In this document: positions 1-13,130 of the stretch, piece after piece
Position numbering within the stretch: position 1 is the first letter of the stretch
Layout of the letters: each line of letters starts with the position of its first letter
Source: Glandiceps talaboti
Lineage: Eukaryota; Hemichordata; Enteropneusta; Spengelidae
NCBI RefSeq assembly: GCF_964340395.1
Contig: NC_135568.1
Coordinates: 265,001-285,000, forward strand
Direction: 5' to 3'
DNA length: 20,000 nt
The notes under the pieces: model-generated
Seen by the model: only the letters and a program-made list of their open reading frames with translations
What the model was told of the DNA's origin: nothing
The model's database searches: none
Program-made: the position numbers and the translations under genes

Positions 1-92
1 TCTGATCCGAGCCAGGGGTAATGATTGTAAAGCGCTTTGAGCACGGAGTGGGAAAGCGCTATATTATAAGAACCCAACATTATTATTATTAC
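1..92 (+). repeat. SINE 3' tail copy, truncated by the window start
   Basis: This stretch lies in CWC25 intron 5. It carries the blocks GGGGTAATGATTGTA, TTTGAGCAC, GGAAAGCGCTATAT and CCAACATTATTATTATT in order. The same blocks occur in order, reverse-complemented, at about 2511-2570 inside a fuller SINE. The two copies are therefore dispersed members of one family in opposite orientation. The (ATT)n end is typical of a SINE or LINE tail. The 5' part of this copy lies outside the window. Confidence 0.7.
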
Positions 93-170
93 ACACCTAG
101 TGACCTGCCATAAAACTTGTATGCACACATGTTAAACAAACAGTGGCTACTATAACCAAAATATACTTAC

Positions 171-4163
<3,993 letters not shown>

Positions 4164-4396
4164 GGTTGCAGTTTACACTTTCCACACGATGTCTAGGCTA
4201 ACGTTATCGTAATTTCGACGTTGGTTTCCACCGGATTAGACAGTGTGAATTCGAGTTTTTAGTCTTGACCTAAACGACGTTCGGTCTTTCCCCTCCGACC
4301 AGGATCAACCAAAATGTAATTCAGTTCTAATAATACACAACAGACGACGATCTTTGCACGATTTATTTAGGAAGTACATAAGCGCACAACAAATGA

Positions 4397-4404
4397 TGAC
4401 GTGA
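4397..4404 (+). promoter_or_regulatory. CRE-like motif TGACGTGA
   Basis: This matches the CREB/ATF site TGACGTCA at seven of eight bases, inside the divergent promoter. Motif match only. Confidence 0.35.
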
Positions 4405-4425
4405 GCAATACGTGTACATGACGAT

Positions 4426-4438
4426 GGGGCAAAGGTCA
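4426..4438 (+). promoter_or_regulatory. DR1 nuclear-receptor-like site GGGGCAAAGGTCA
   Basis: Two half-sites, GGGGCA and AGGTCA, are separated by a single A. This is the direct-repeat-1 form bound by HNF4, RXR or PPAR-type receptors and is close to the HNF4 consensus. Motif match only. Confidence 0.4.
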
Positions 4439-4650
4439 TGGGTGATGCCATTCTCAAAATGGAAGGTGCAGCAACTTTATGACTATATCATCATGGTATT
4501 CTTTCGTTAAAAAGTAGAACAGGCCATAACAACACACACAGATTAACCATGTTTAATAACATAAGGTTTCAATCAACCAATAACATTGACCCTAAAATAA
4601 TGCTTACATGGGCATCATTAAGACTTGAACAACCATAAAATGTAAACAAC

Positions 4651-4660
4651 ATCACGTGAT
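4651..4660. promoter_or_regulatory. Palindromic E-box ATCACGTGAT
   Basis: A perfect 10-bp palindrome with a CACGTG core lies about 120 bp upstream of the DAP1 start codon. CACGTG flanked by T/A is bound by bHLH-zip factors of the USF, MITF and TFEB group. Motif match only. Confidence 0.4.
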
Positions 4661-4779
4661 TAGAATAGAAACCCTAGTCCACAGGCGAGGGTTGATGAGC
4701 TGCAGTACGTGTAACCAGTAACCTGGTGCTACATTCATTAATTTCTTGCAATTTTTTCTGAAATTGACTCTATTTCAAT

Positions 4780-4834
4780 ATGTCGTCAACTCAAGAGGAC
4801 ACACCTGAACTAAAAGGAGGGCGTGCCCCGGCAG
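4780..4834 (+). CDS. DAP1: DAP1 coding exon 1
   Basis: It encodes 18 residues starting MSSTQED, plus the first base of Val19, and is followed by the donor GTGAGT. The ATG is chosen because its MSS start matches the family and the splice joins to VKAGGMRI. Confidence 0.92.
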
Positions 4835-7008
4835 GTGAGTTTTAAGTAACGACTGGAGCTCTCTAGGAGACAATTCAAGTTTCAACAACAGGCGTGGTGA
4901 AAGACACATGTGCATGACGCCATATGATTATGAATGTGACTGAAAATGGTCGAAACAGAAATGATATAACAACTTTACACTTTTTTGATTTCTGTCACAT
5001 ATTTGTTAGTTATATTTACAGCCAACTTAGTCCATCGAATGGTCAATAATCTCTCATGCTTTCGGGAAAAACACAACAGAGATGTGGTTGTCATGATATG
5101 GTGTCTTGCAGTATACCAATGTAACAGCTGGTCTTTTCCTGTGTAGTTTTCAGGGTCGTACGACACAAAAATTATAATTTTAGTACGGTCACCCTTCACT
5201 ATCTCGAATGGTTACATCTGGAATATTACACAGTCTAGTATCATGCTTAATCTTACGTCGCTGACCTTGAAAGTTTTTTGTGGACTTTAGATGAAAATAT
5301 TAGTTGTTATTATGAAAATAATCGCAAATTAATTTGGCCACAAAAAATGCTGACTAAACAATACGTGGCATAGTGCGTGGACCTTGGTCATAGGTGATGA
5401 TGCAATGTATGTCCTTCTATTGAAAAAAAAATAGACAATTTAGTCAACATATTGAACTTCAAGGTCACAGTGAGGTCAAGTGATTGAGTGACATTCAGAA
5501 CTGAAGTACATTTTATCTTACAAGCATTTTATTACCACTTAATTAGTGGCATTTTGAAGTGGAAAATAAACATGTAAATAAAGTAAACCAATTTACATGT
5601 AGACAACAATATATGTCATGGTGTTTCTAAACTAGTGTAGACTTTGGTTTTAAAGTTGACACAGACAAAAATGAAAGTGAGATCTTATAGTTATAGTTAC
5701 AAATTCAAAATTTTCAATATGACAAATTCTGTTTCTTCATGATATCCAGTGTTCCCCTAGAATTCCCTAAAGAAGAGAGATCATAAACCAGTAACATGTA
5801 CCATATTTGGAAAGTAAGTGAGATCAAAAAGGAAATAATTAGTTCTGTTGGCCATTTTAATGCCATATTTTGCATAAAATGACGAGGCTTGAGCCGATTG
5901 TTTTTGAATTCAAGACGGTGCTCTGATCCAAAGGGCTTGGCACCCTCCCTTGTTTGTTCAAGGTACTGATCTATCTGCACTTGTTAATATTAAAACTGTT
6001 TGTGTCTATGATGATATCTAACTACATGTGTGTTATCTGTCAATAGTTAAAGCTGGTGGGATGAGGATAACACAAAGTAAACATGCACATCCTGAGAAAC
6101 CTGAGAAACTAACAAAAGAAGAAGTAGAAGAATATGCTGAATCTACAAGGTAATAATCTATCTTAACCATCAATGTAACATAGTCTATATTAAGTCTATC
6201 TTAACCACCAAGGTAACATAGTCTGTATTAAGTCTATCTTAACCATCAAGGTAACATAGTCTATATTAAGTCTATCTTAACCATCAAGGTAACATAGTCT
6301 ATCTTAAGTCTATCTTAACCATCAAGGTAACATAGTCTGTATTGTAAGTTTATTTCAAAATAGCACTGAAACAATTCTAAACTTGTACATCTCAAGAGCC
6401 ATATATGTTATGTCTGAAAGCACAGTTTGGCGTGCTCACAAAATAATGGCACATACAATTTGAAACTATGTGGCATTTACAAGATTGTAACCTCTTTGTT
6501 ATAATGGATTCTAACTTTAGAAGAAACACCCTAGTAGTAGATTTATCATTAATTTGAAATTCTGTCATTCTTGCCAGGAATTAGAAATTATGCTGTAACC
6601 TTAATCCAATAAAATGACTGGGAATTACGTACAATAACTTCCTAAGCAAAACTTCTCAGGCAATTGAAATAAGCTGTAAACCCATTGCTATCCCTAACTA
6701 GACCCTATCTCTAATGCCCTAACATGATAAAAACCATGCTTATATTGTCAGTCCACTGTTCAACATACTTACCAAAACTTATGTCAATTAAGTGTTAATT
6801 ACTGACATGATCTAATTATATGTTTTTATTTGTTATTTCTAGTCCTCCAAAACCCACCATTGTGGTAGCAGGCACAGTAACAAAAGGAGACAAGGACTTT
6901 CCACCAGAAGCTGTTAAAGTTATGCATGAAAAACCTGTGCCTAAACATGACAATCGAAATCCACAAATGGTACATGGTGTTAAAATTCAACAACCACGCA
7001 AACAATAG
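4780..7008 (+). CDS. DAP1: Death-associated protein 1 (complete, three exons)
   Basis: This is a small, probably disordered cytosolic protein of the DAP family. The human member was found as a mediator of interferon-gamma-induced death and is described as an mTOR substrate that restrains autophagy. The coding join is 4780-4834, 6047-6149 and 6843-7008: 324 nt, 107 aa plus TAG, against about 102 aa in human. All junctions are GT/AG and in frame. Conserved blocks are VKAGGMRI (19-26), SPPKPT (53-58), GDKDFPPEA (68-76) and the C-terminal IQQPRKQ. The human TOR target in SPPKP is kept as Ser53. Ser3 is present but lacks the following proline. It lies head to head with CWC25. Confidence 0.96.
4835..6046 (+). 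other. DAP1 intron 1
   Basis: This is 1.2 kb of AT-rich sequence bounded by GTGAGT and AATAG. I see no gene or tandem array in it. A reading frame on the minus strand at 5714-5980 has no recognisable protein character. Confidence 0.75.
6047..6149 (+). CDS. DAP1: DAP1 coding exon 2
   Basis: The acceptor is TCAATAG and the donor is GTAATA. The exon encodes VKAGGMRITQ followed by a Lys/Glu-rich linker. It ends with the first two bases of Ser53, so the conserved Ser-Pro-Pro-Lys-Pro serine codon is split by intron 2. Confidence 0.95.
6155..6345 (+). repeat. 38-bp tandem repeat, five copies (DAP1 intron 2)
   Basis: TTAACC recurs at 6163, 6201, 6239, 6277 and 6315, an exact 38-bp period. The array begins within a few bases of the real exon 2 donor. 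Four of the five copies contain CAAGGTAACA, a good 5' splice-site match. Confidence 0.95.
6843..7008 (+). CDS. DAP1: DAP1 coding exon 3 and stop
   Basis: The acceptor is TTATTTCTAG. The exon encodes PPKPT, GDKDFPPEA and the C-terminal HGVKIQQPRKQ, then TAG at 7006-7008. The end of the protein aligns with the QHIQQPRK end of the vertebrate protein. Confidence 0.96.
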
Positions 7009-7389
7009 GCTGTGTCATTGACAAGTTACTTTAAGAGCACTGCAGACACAAGATATTTTATGTTGTTGAGAAAAATGATGCCAAACTATATTGTAATGCC
7101 ATAACTTTTAATTGTCAAAATTGTTGCCAAAAGTGAAATTAAGTCTACTCCTGCAATCATAAAATACAGAACTGAACAAATATAAAAGGGACAACATACA
7201 ATTTGAAAAAAAGAAACCAAACTGATACAAAATATGACATCTTCAATGAAAACAAAAAGTTATTCATTTTATTGTAGTTGATGCACATCAGTAGTTGTCA
7301 ACAGCCAACCTAAAAGACTCTGATATTTATGATGTTATACCATTTGATAATTAATTGATAACATACACTTCTGGTAGTTAGAAATGAAC
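7009..7389 (+). other. DAP1 3' UTR (proximal part)
   Basis: AT-rich sequence follows the DAP1 stop and presumably belongs to the 3' UTR. I see no ORF or repeat in it, and no AATAAA before 7828. Confidence 0.6.
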
Positions 7390-7735
7390 AACAGCCATAG
7401 ACAAAGAGAGGGAGAAGAGTGAGGGGATGCCAACCAGCCATAGACAAAGGGAGGGTTAAAATGTGAGGGGATGCCAACTAGCCATAGACAAAGGGAGGGT
7501 TAGAATGTGAGGGGATGTCAACTAGCCATAGACAAAGGGAGGGTTAGAATGTGAGGGGATGTCAACTAGCCATAGACAAAGGGAGGGTTAGAATGTAAGG
7601 GGATGTCAACTAGCCATAGACAAAGGGAGGGTTGAAATGTGAGGGGATTGTCAAACAGCCATAGCTAATGGGAGGGTTGAAATGTGAGAGGATTGTCAAA
7701 CAGCCATAGACAAAGGGAGGGTTAAAATAGGAGAT
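7390..7735. repeat. About 44-bp tandem minisatellite, eight copies
   Basis: GCCATAG recurs at 7394, 7437, 7481, 7525, 7569, 7613, 7658 and 7703 (periods 43-45). Units carry GACAAAGGGAGGGTT and GTGAGGGGAT. The array lies in the DAP1 3' UTR or just beyond, depending on the poly(A) site used. Confidence 0.95.
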
Positions 7736-7827
7736 GAAGATAATCCAAAATCTGTTTTACAAAATATTCTATGTTTCTGTAAATGAGATAGTTGCAGCAA
7801 TAATTGTTCCACCAGATTTTATGCAAC

Positions 7828-7833
7828 AATAAA
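7828..7833 (+). promoter_or_regulatory. Candidate poly(A) signal AATAAA, proximal
   Basis: This is the first AATAAA on the plus strand after the DAP1 stop codon, 820 bp downstream. The downstream sequence is only modestly T/GT-rich. Confidence 0.4.
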
Positions 7834-7942
7834 GTATATTATGGTATACATCTTCAGGAATTTTACACTGAAATATCTTCCTCTAGGCAAAAGTCAAACT
7901 TGTATTCAGCCGTTTCCTTTGGTAACAGTATCCATATATTTT

Positions 7943-8177
7943 AGATCTGTGATGTTACAATATATCTTTAGATCTGTGATGTTACAATGTATCATTAGAT
8001 CTGTGATGTTACAATATATCTTTAGATCTGTGATGTTACAATGTATCTTTAGATCTGTGATGTTACAATATATCTTTAGATCTGTGATGTTACAATGTAT
8101 CTTTAGATCTGTGATGTTACAATATATCTTTAGATCTGTGATGTTACAATATATCTTTAGATCTGTGATTTTATAAC
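7943..8177. repeat. 27-bp tandem repeat, nine copies, each with AGATCT
   Basis: AGATCTGTGAT recurs every 27 bp from 7943 to 8159. Successive units mostly alternate CAATATATC and CAATGTATC, giving a 54-bp higher-order unit, until the last copies. Since 27 is divisible by three, both strands stay open and produce nine-residue periodic translations; I do not regard these as genes. Confidence 0.96.
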
Positions 8178-8621
8178 GTATCTTTTCTCCCAACAACATG
8201 AAATCTTGTTTTCCACTCTTGAAACATTTCATTTTTAAATGATTTTATGTTATTCTGAAATGTTGATGTATGTTGCTAAGTGCATTGTTTTCAATTGTCT
8301 GCTTGAAGTATTATAATATTAGATTAGATAAATACTACTCAAATAATAGACTGGAATGATGTCAAAGAAATGAGATCTAGATGCAGAAATCTGTGTACTC
8401 TATCACTTTCTCAAATTAAGATTACAAGTTATGTAATTATCTGAACCTTCAATTTATAAATACTGTTTATTTCTTTGTTCTAACTTCATTGCCAGATGCA
8501 GGCTAATTTTGACATTCATTTCATTCGTTAATATTCTCAGATCATGTGATGTACTCAGTCTTTTGTCTTACATTTACAAAATGGAAACAATTATCTCCTA
8601 GATTGAAAACACACACATATA

Positions 8622-8742
8622 AGAAATCTGATTGGTTATCATTTATGAAAGTGTCTAGTAAAGGAAATCTGATTGGTTATCATTTATGGAAGATTCTAGT
8701 AAATGAAATCTGATTGGTTATCATTTATGGAAGATTCTACTA
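8622..8742. repeat. 41-bp tandem repeat, three copies, each with an inverted CCAAT motif
   Basis: GAAATCTGATTGGTTATCATTTATG starts are spaced 41 bp apart, with ATCTG at 8626, 8667 and 8708. Each unit has TGATTGGTTA, the reverse of a CCAAT box. Confidence 0.9.
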
Positions 8743-11439
8743 AAAAGGTGAAGTAGGTCAAAAGAGAAATATGGAATAGTTCATCAATGATAAGGAATTT
8801 TGATGGCCTGGCATCAATGATGTCCTGTTCTATAGGATGGAAAGACATGGAATGTCTGGAAATGAGTATAGGGTGAAGGAATCACGGAATCATGGAATCA
8901 TTTCATGGAAAATGTTATTAGTAATTTGACTGGATTACTGTATTTTTATAGATGATATTTTAAAACTGATATCTATCTGTGTCACAAAACAATTATACAA
9001 GGATTTACAAAAACATAGTTACAACTCCCAAGAATATCTAAAAGATAATTTAAGGCTCTTTAAATTTAAGCTGAAAGACAGGAATTCAATCCATGAATCT
9101 CCTTAAATAAGATGGCATCTTGGTTGGAAATGTTCATAAATGTTGTATGTGGAGAATTGCATACAGTTTGATTTTATGACAAAGCCTACAACCCCTAGAA
9201 TATGCACATCCTTAGTGATTAAATATGATGAAACAATCAGGTTGAAATATGATTAAGGTATCAAAAACAAAAGTGTGCAAGATTATACCATTCTTGGGGC
9301 AATGTGAAGCTATTACAAGGTTGCTGCTGATTGGAAAACATATATATATATATATATACTTTATCATTCATTAACAATACAGTTAACAGATGTGCTTGTT
9401 TGCTTTGTTTTCTAACCAATCAGAAGGAACCTTGTTAAGTGCTTCACATTATCTGCCATTAGTACACCATGTCGTGTTACTTATGGTAATTATTCTATAT
9501 CATTTCTAACATTCCATTATAAACCTTCTATGATGCTGATAGCCAATGAAAATTTTGGTTTATAATAATAGGTAGATATAGTTTAAGTCAAAATTAAGTT
9601 TGGATAGCTGGAAGCTTTCTAATTTTTCAAACTGTGAAATAGATAATTGTAAAATCCATTTAGGATTTACACATCTGTGTATACTATAAATGATTACTGT
9701 AATTTGCATATTGAGGAAAGTATACCTGTTTTTTTTTTTTGTTAATTTATTAACATTGATGGATTGATCTTGGTAAATTTTTGGAACTGAATCATGATCA
9801 AATTGTACGTACATGATTTACAGGTAAATGTGTTGAAGAAAAACTATAACTCAATGTGCTTGGTTTTCAGTGAACTTTACTGTTAAAGAAAAAACTAACA
9901 GGAAGTGGACTATATACTTTTAATAAGCAATGGAGATTGTCAGATTGAAAATAAAGGAATTTCATGATAGATTTTGGGGATATCATGTTTGTCATAATGT
10001 TACAAACATTGAAAACTTGCAATAAGTTTTTAGTGGTTGATCGGATAACAGCCATGGAAAACAGTAATTATTTTTATGGATTGCTCAGATAACAGTCATG
10101 TAAAACTGTAATTATTTATGTAGTCAGTTTGGAAAAAAATCCACTGAAGATTGGAATTATTTAAGAGAACAACATAATGCCAAACTAAAATAACTTGATA
10201 TTGCCAACTGCTTGAATAAAGGTGTGGTGATTCTATGATATATTTTACAGTGAACTGAAAAAGGTAAATTTATGTCAAATATTTCAGATCGTGCTAGCTC
10301 TCAAAACCTTAAAATACAGATATGATTTGCCACATTTAGTATAACTTCTATTTTATTTTTCTATTGTACTGTGAGCTTCACTCAATGCAAAGTGGTCGAC
10401 ACACAATGAGTACAATTCATAATGATGTCATTACATTCTTTAAAAAAATAAAATTACTAGTATTTAAATTTCTCTAATTGTTAAAACTGTAGTGGATGAA
10501 CTTTAAGTTCTGTTGGTCTGTATGACAATAAAATGTCTGAGAAGTGCAAAACGTTGTTGTGTGATGTCTGTCTGTTCTATACCATGATAATATTCTTATT
10601 AGACATAAGGTTGTTGATGTACAAGCTGATTCAGCCAACTTTGATAGTTAACTTGGCAAGTTTAAAATATAAAAATTTGTTTTTTACTTGTTTGCTATCA
10701 ATACAAACACTATTATTTTGTACATCGAAAAAAAATTGATGTGCCAGTGGAAGCTGTGACACATATAACTTTGCAGTTCTTGTTTGCCCCCCCCCCCCCC
10801 ATAAGATTTCATAACCTACACCTTATGCCAGACAAATACTGGTATATGTTAGAATAGAAAATAAATAATTTTACATCATGGCAACACATGTCTTTGTCAT
10901 TTGTTCTTCTATTTATGAAAAATATAGTCACAATGTTCAAAAACATTATTTTGTTTTTCTGGTATGTTTTAGTGAATTGTACATTTTAGAACTAGTTCAT
11001 TTTGGTAGCCCCAAATAGGCAATGCTTGAATGGGGGGTGGGGCTACAGGAATGACCCATGCCACCAAAATTTGTCTTTGAACCATAGTGCAGAACTTGAA
11101 TACACAGAGACTCTCCAAGTATTTACACCCAAAATATCAGAAGTAAGGTGTCTTTTTATACCTTTGACCTTGACTATCATATTGTCATCAAGGTCAAATG
11201 GAAACTTGCTCCATATCTTTGTACCAGAGACACAGTTTAAATGTCTGTACTATGTTTCTAGAAGTAAGCTTTCAAGTTAAACAAATTATAAGCTTTCACT
11301 TTGCTCTTCATGCTTAGTGTCAATTAGAATATTGCTAAATAACTGAAAGTTTTATACCTAGAGACACTGTTTAAGTGTGTACACCCACAGTGTTAAAGGT
11401 ATTTAGACAGTTACTTTTGATGTTGACCTTGATCTTCTT
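8743..11439. other. Gene-free AT-rich stretch
   Basis: I find no supported gene here. It contains a short (TA)n tract at 9340-9358, a diverged 44-bp duplication at about 10044-10125 (GATAACAGYCATG repeated), a run of 14 C at 10787-10800, and three degenerate repeats around CAGAGAC at 11105, 11226 and 11359. All local ORFs are short and of no recognisable type. Confidence 0.7.
10527..10532 (+). promoter_or_regulatory. Candidate distal poly(A) signal AATAAA
   Basis: AATAAA is followed 20-45 bp later by a GT-rich stretch (GTTGTTGTGTGATGTCTGTCTG), the usual layout of a cleavage and polyadenylation site. If it serves DAP1, the 3' UTR would be about 3.5 kb. It might instead be chance. Confidence 0.35.
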
Positions 11440-12584
11440 ATATTTTATATTAAGGGGAGAGAAATATTTTATTTAGGGGATGGATGCACTTTATATCAAG
11501 GGGCGAGAAATATTTTATTTAGGAGATGGCTGTACTTTACATTTAGGGGATATAAATATTTTATTTAGGGGATGGATGCACTTTATATCAGGGGGCGAGA
11601 AATATTTTATTTAGGAGATGGCTGTACTTTACATTTAGGGGATATAAATATTTTATTTAGGGGATGGATGTACTTTACATTTAGGGGATAGAAATATTTT
11701 ATTTAGGGGATAGATGTACTTTTTTATTTAGGGGATAGAAATATTTTATTTAGGGGATGGATGTACTTTATATTAAGGGGAGAGAAATATTTTATTTAGG
11801 GGATGGATGTACTTTTTATTCAGGGGATTGATGCACTTTATATTTAGGGGAGAGAAATATTTTATTTAGGGGATGGACGTACTTTATATTAACAGGAGAG
11901 ATATTTTTTTATTTAGGGGATGGATGTACTTTATATTAAGGAGAGAGAAATATCTTATTTAGGGGATGGATGTACTTTATATTAAGGGGAGAGAAATATC
12001 TTATTTGAGGGATGGATGTACTTTATATTAAGGGGAGAGAAATATTTTATTTAGGGGATGGATGTACTTTATATTAAGGGGAGAGAAATATTTTATTTGA
12101 GGGATGGATGTACTTTTTTATTTAGGGGATGGATGTACTTTTTATTATAGTATATAGTAGTATAGTATAGTCTTTCTTTATTCCAATAACGGAACATACC
12201 TCCATTTATCCCCGGAGGAGGGTTACATAAATACATAAGAACGAATAAAGGAGGTCACATGAGCCAAAATCACAAAACAGCTGAGAAATATATATAATTT
12301 ATATAAAAGACTACAATGCAAACAAAAAAGGAGATCAAATACTGTTTATTAAGGGGAGAGAAATATTTTATTTAGGGGATGGACATACTTTGTATTTTGG
12401 GGATGGATGTACTTTTTATTTAGGAGATGGGTGGACTTTTTATTTAGGGGATGGATGTACTTTGTATTAAGGGGAGAGAATTATTTTTATTTAGGGAATG
12501 GGTGTACTTTTTATTATGGGGAGAGAAATATTTTATTTAGGGAATGGATGTACTATATATTAAGGGGAGAGAAATATTTTATTT
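11440..12584. repeat. About 46-bp minisatellite, interrupted by an insertion
   Basis: Roughly twenty units carry TATTTTATTTAGGGGATGG, ATGTACTTTATATT and AAGGGGAGAGAAA, with variant spacers. The array runs to 12146, is broken by foreign sequence at 12147-12339, and resumes to 12584. Units vary more than in the other arrays here. Translations of it are artefacts. Confidence 0.93.
12147..12339 (-). mobile_element. LINE 3' end or LINE-tailed SINE inserted in the minisatellite
   Basis: On the minus strand this ~193-bp block ends CCTCCTCCGGGGATAAATGG, ATTGGAATAAAGAAAGAC, then a TATAC-type microsatellite. That is the usual look of a non-LTR retrotransposon 3' UTR and tail. The flanks TACTTTTTATT (12136-12146) and TACTGTTTATT (12340-12350) match at 10 of 11 bases and look like a target-site duplication. 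It has no coding capacity, so it is a 5'-truncated LINE or a short non-autonomous relative. Confidence 0.7.
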
Positions 12585-12751
12585 GTCAGTGACAAAAGGA
12601 AAGTATTCCTCTCCTGTGTCATCTACACAGACTAGCTGCTTTTGCATTAAAATGGCAATAGTGTATAAAAATGGATTTCACTTGATACATATCTACATTA
12701 CAAAGCTAATTTTGAAGAATAGTGTTCTTCTCTGTGTGAACATGTACATGT

Positions 12752-13060
12752 GTATCCACGGGAGCCCAGGAACCAAACAAACAAAAAACAAATATACACG
12801 GGTAAATGAAATATCATTTTAAACTCATGGATAACTATTTATAACATGTATATATGCATAGATGGGTCTGTATACTATTGGAATAAAATACTACATGTTT
12901 CTCTAATTATACTATATATACAAAAACAACATAGAAACATAAAGTATATTATTTCATTAGTATTCAGGCCCGTCTATGCATATATACATGTTTATAAATA
13001 GTTGTCTATGAGTTTAAAATGATATTTCATTTACCCATGCATATTTGTTTCTTTGTTCAT

Positions 13061-13095
<35 letters not shown>

Positions 13096-13130
13096 TTTGT
13101 AACACGGTTCCTGGGCTCCCTGTGGTGTAT
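12752..13130. mobile_element. Long imperfect palindrome, candidate hairpin MITE or foldback element
   Basis: The left arm from about 12752 pairs with the right arm ending about 13130. Blocks GGAGCCCAGGAACC, GGGTAAATGAAATATC, TTTTAAACTCAT, AACTATTTATAA and ACATGTATATATGCATAGA occur in order on the left, and reverse-complemented (one or two mismatches in some) on the right. More diverged pairing continues to a centre near 12918. The right arm carries an extra (ATTT)n run at about 13057-13098. There is no ORF inside. Confidence 0.8.

Larger units (their letters stand above)
4164..4779. promoter_or_regulatory. Divergent promoter region between CWC25 and DAP1
   Basis: The two start codons face away from each other across 616 bp, so both promoters and 5' UTRs must lie here unless an upstream non-coding exon exists. 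CpG dinucleotides are locally frequent at about 4185-4300 and 4380-4425 compared with the surrounding DNA. No convincing TATA box is seen. Motifs are listed separately. Confidence 0.7.

Noticed and set aside
7841-8232. Overlapping ORFs on both strands with nine-residue repeats
   Set aside because: They follow directly from the 27-bp tandem array, whose period is a multiple of three.
11440-12584. Interstitial telomere
   Set aside because: TTAGGG occurs once per unit within a longer AT-rich repeat and not as a tandem hexamer.
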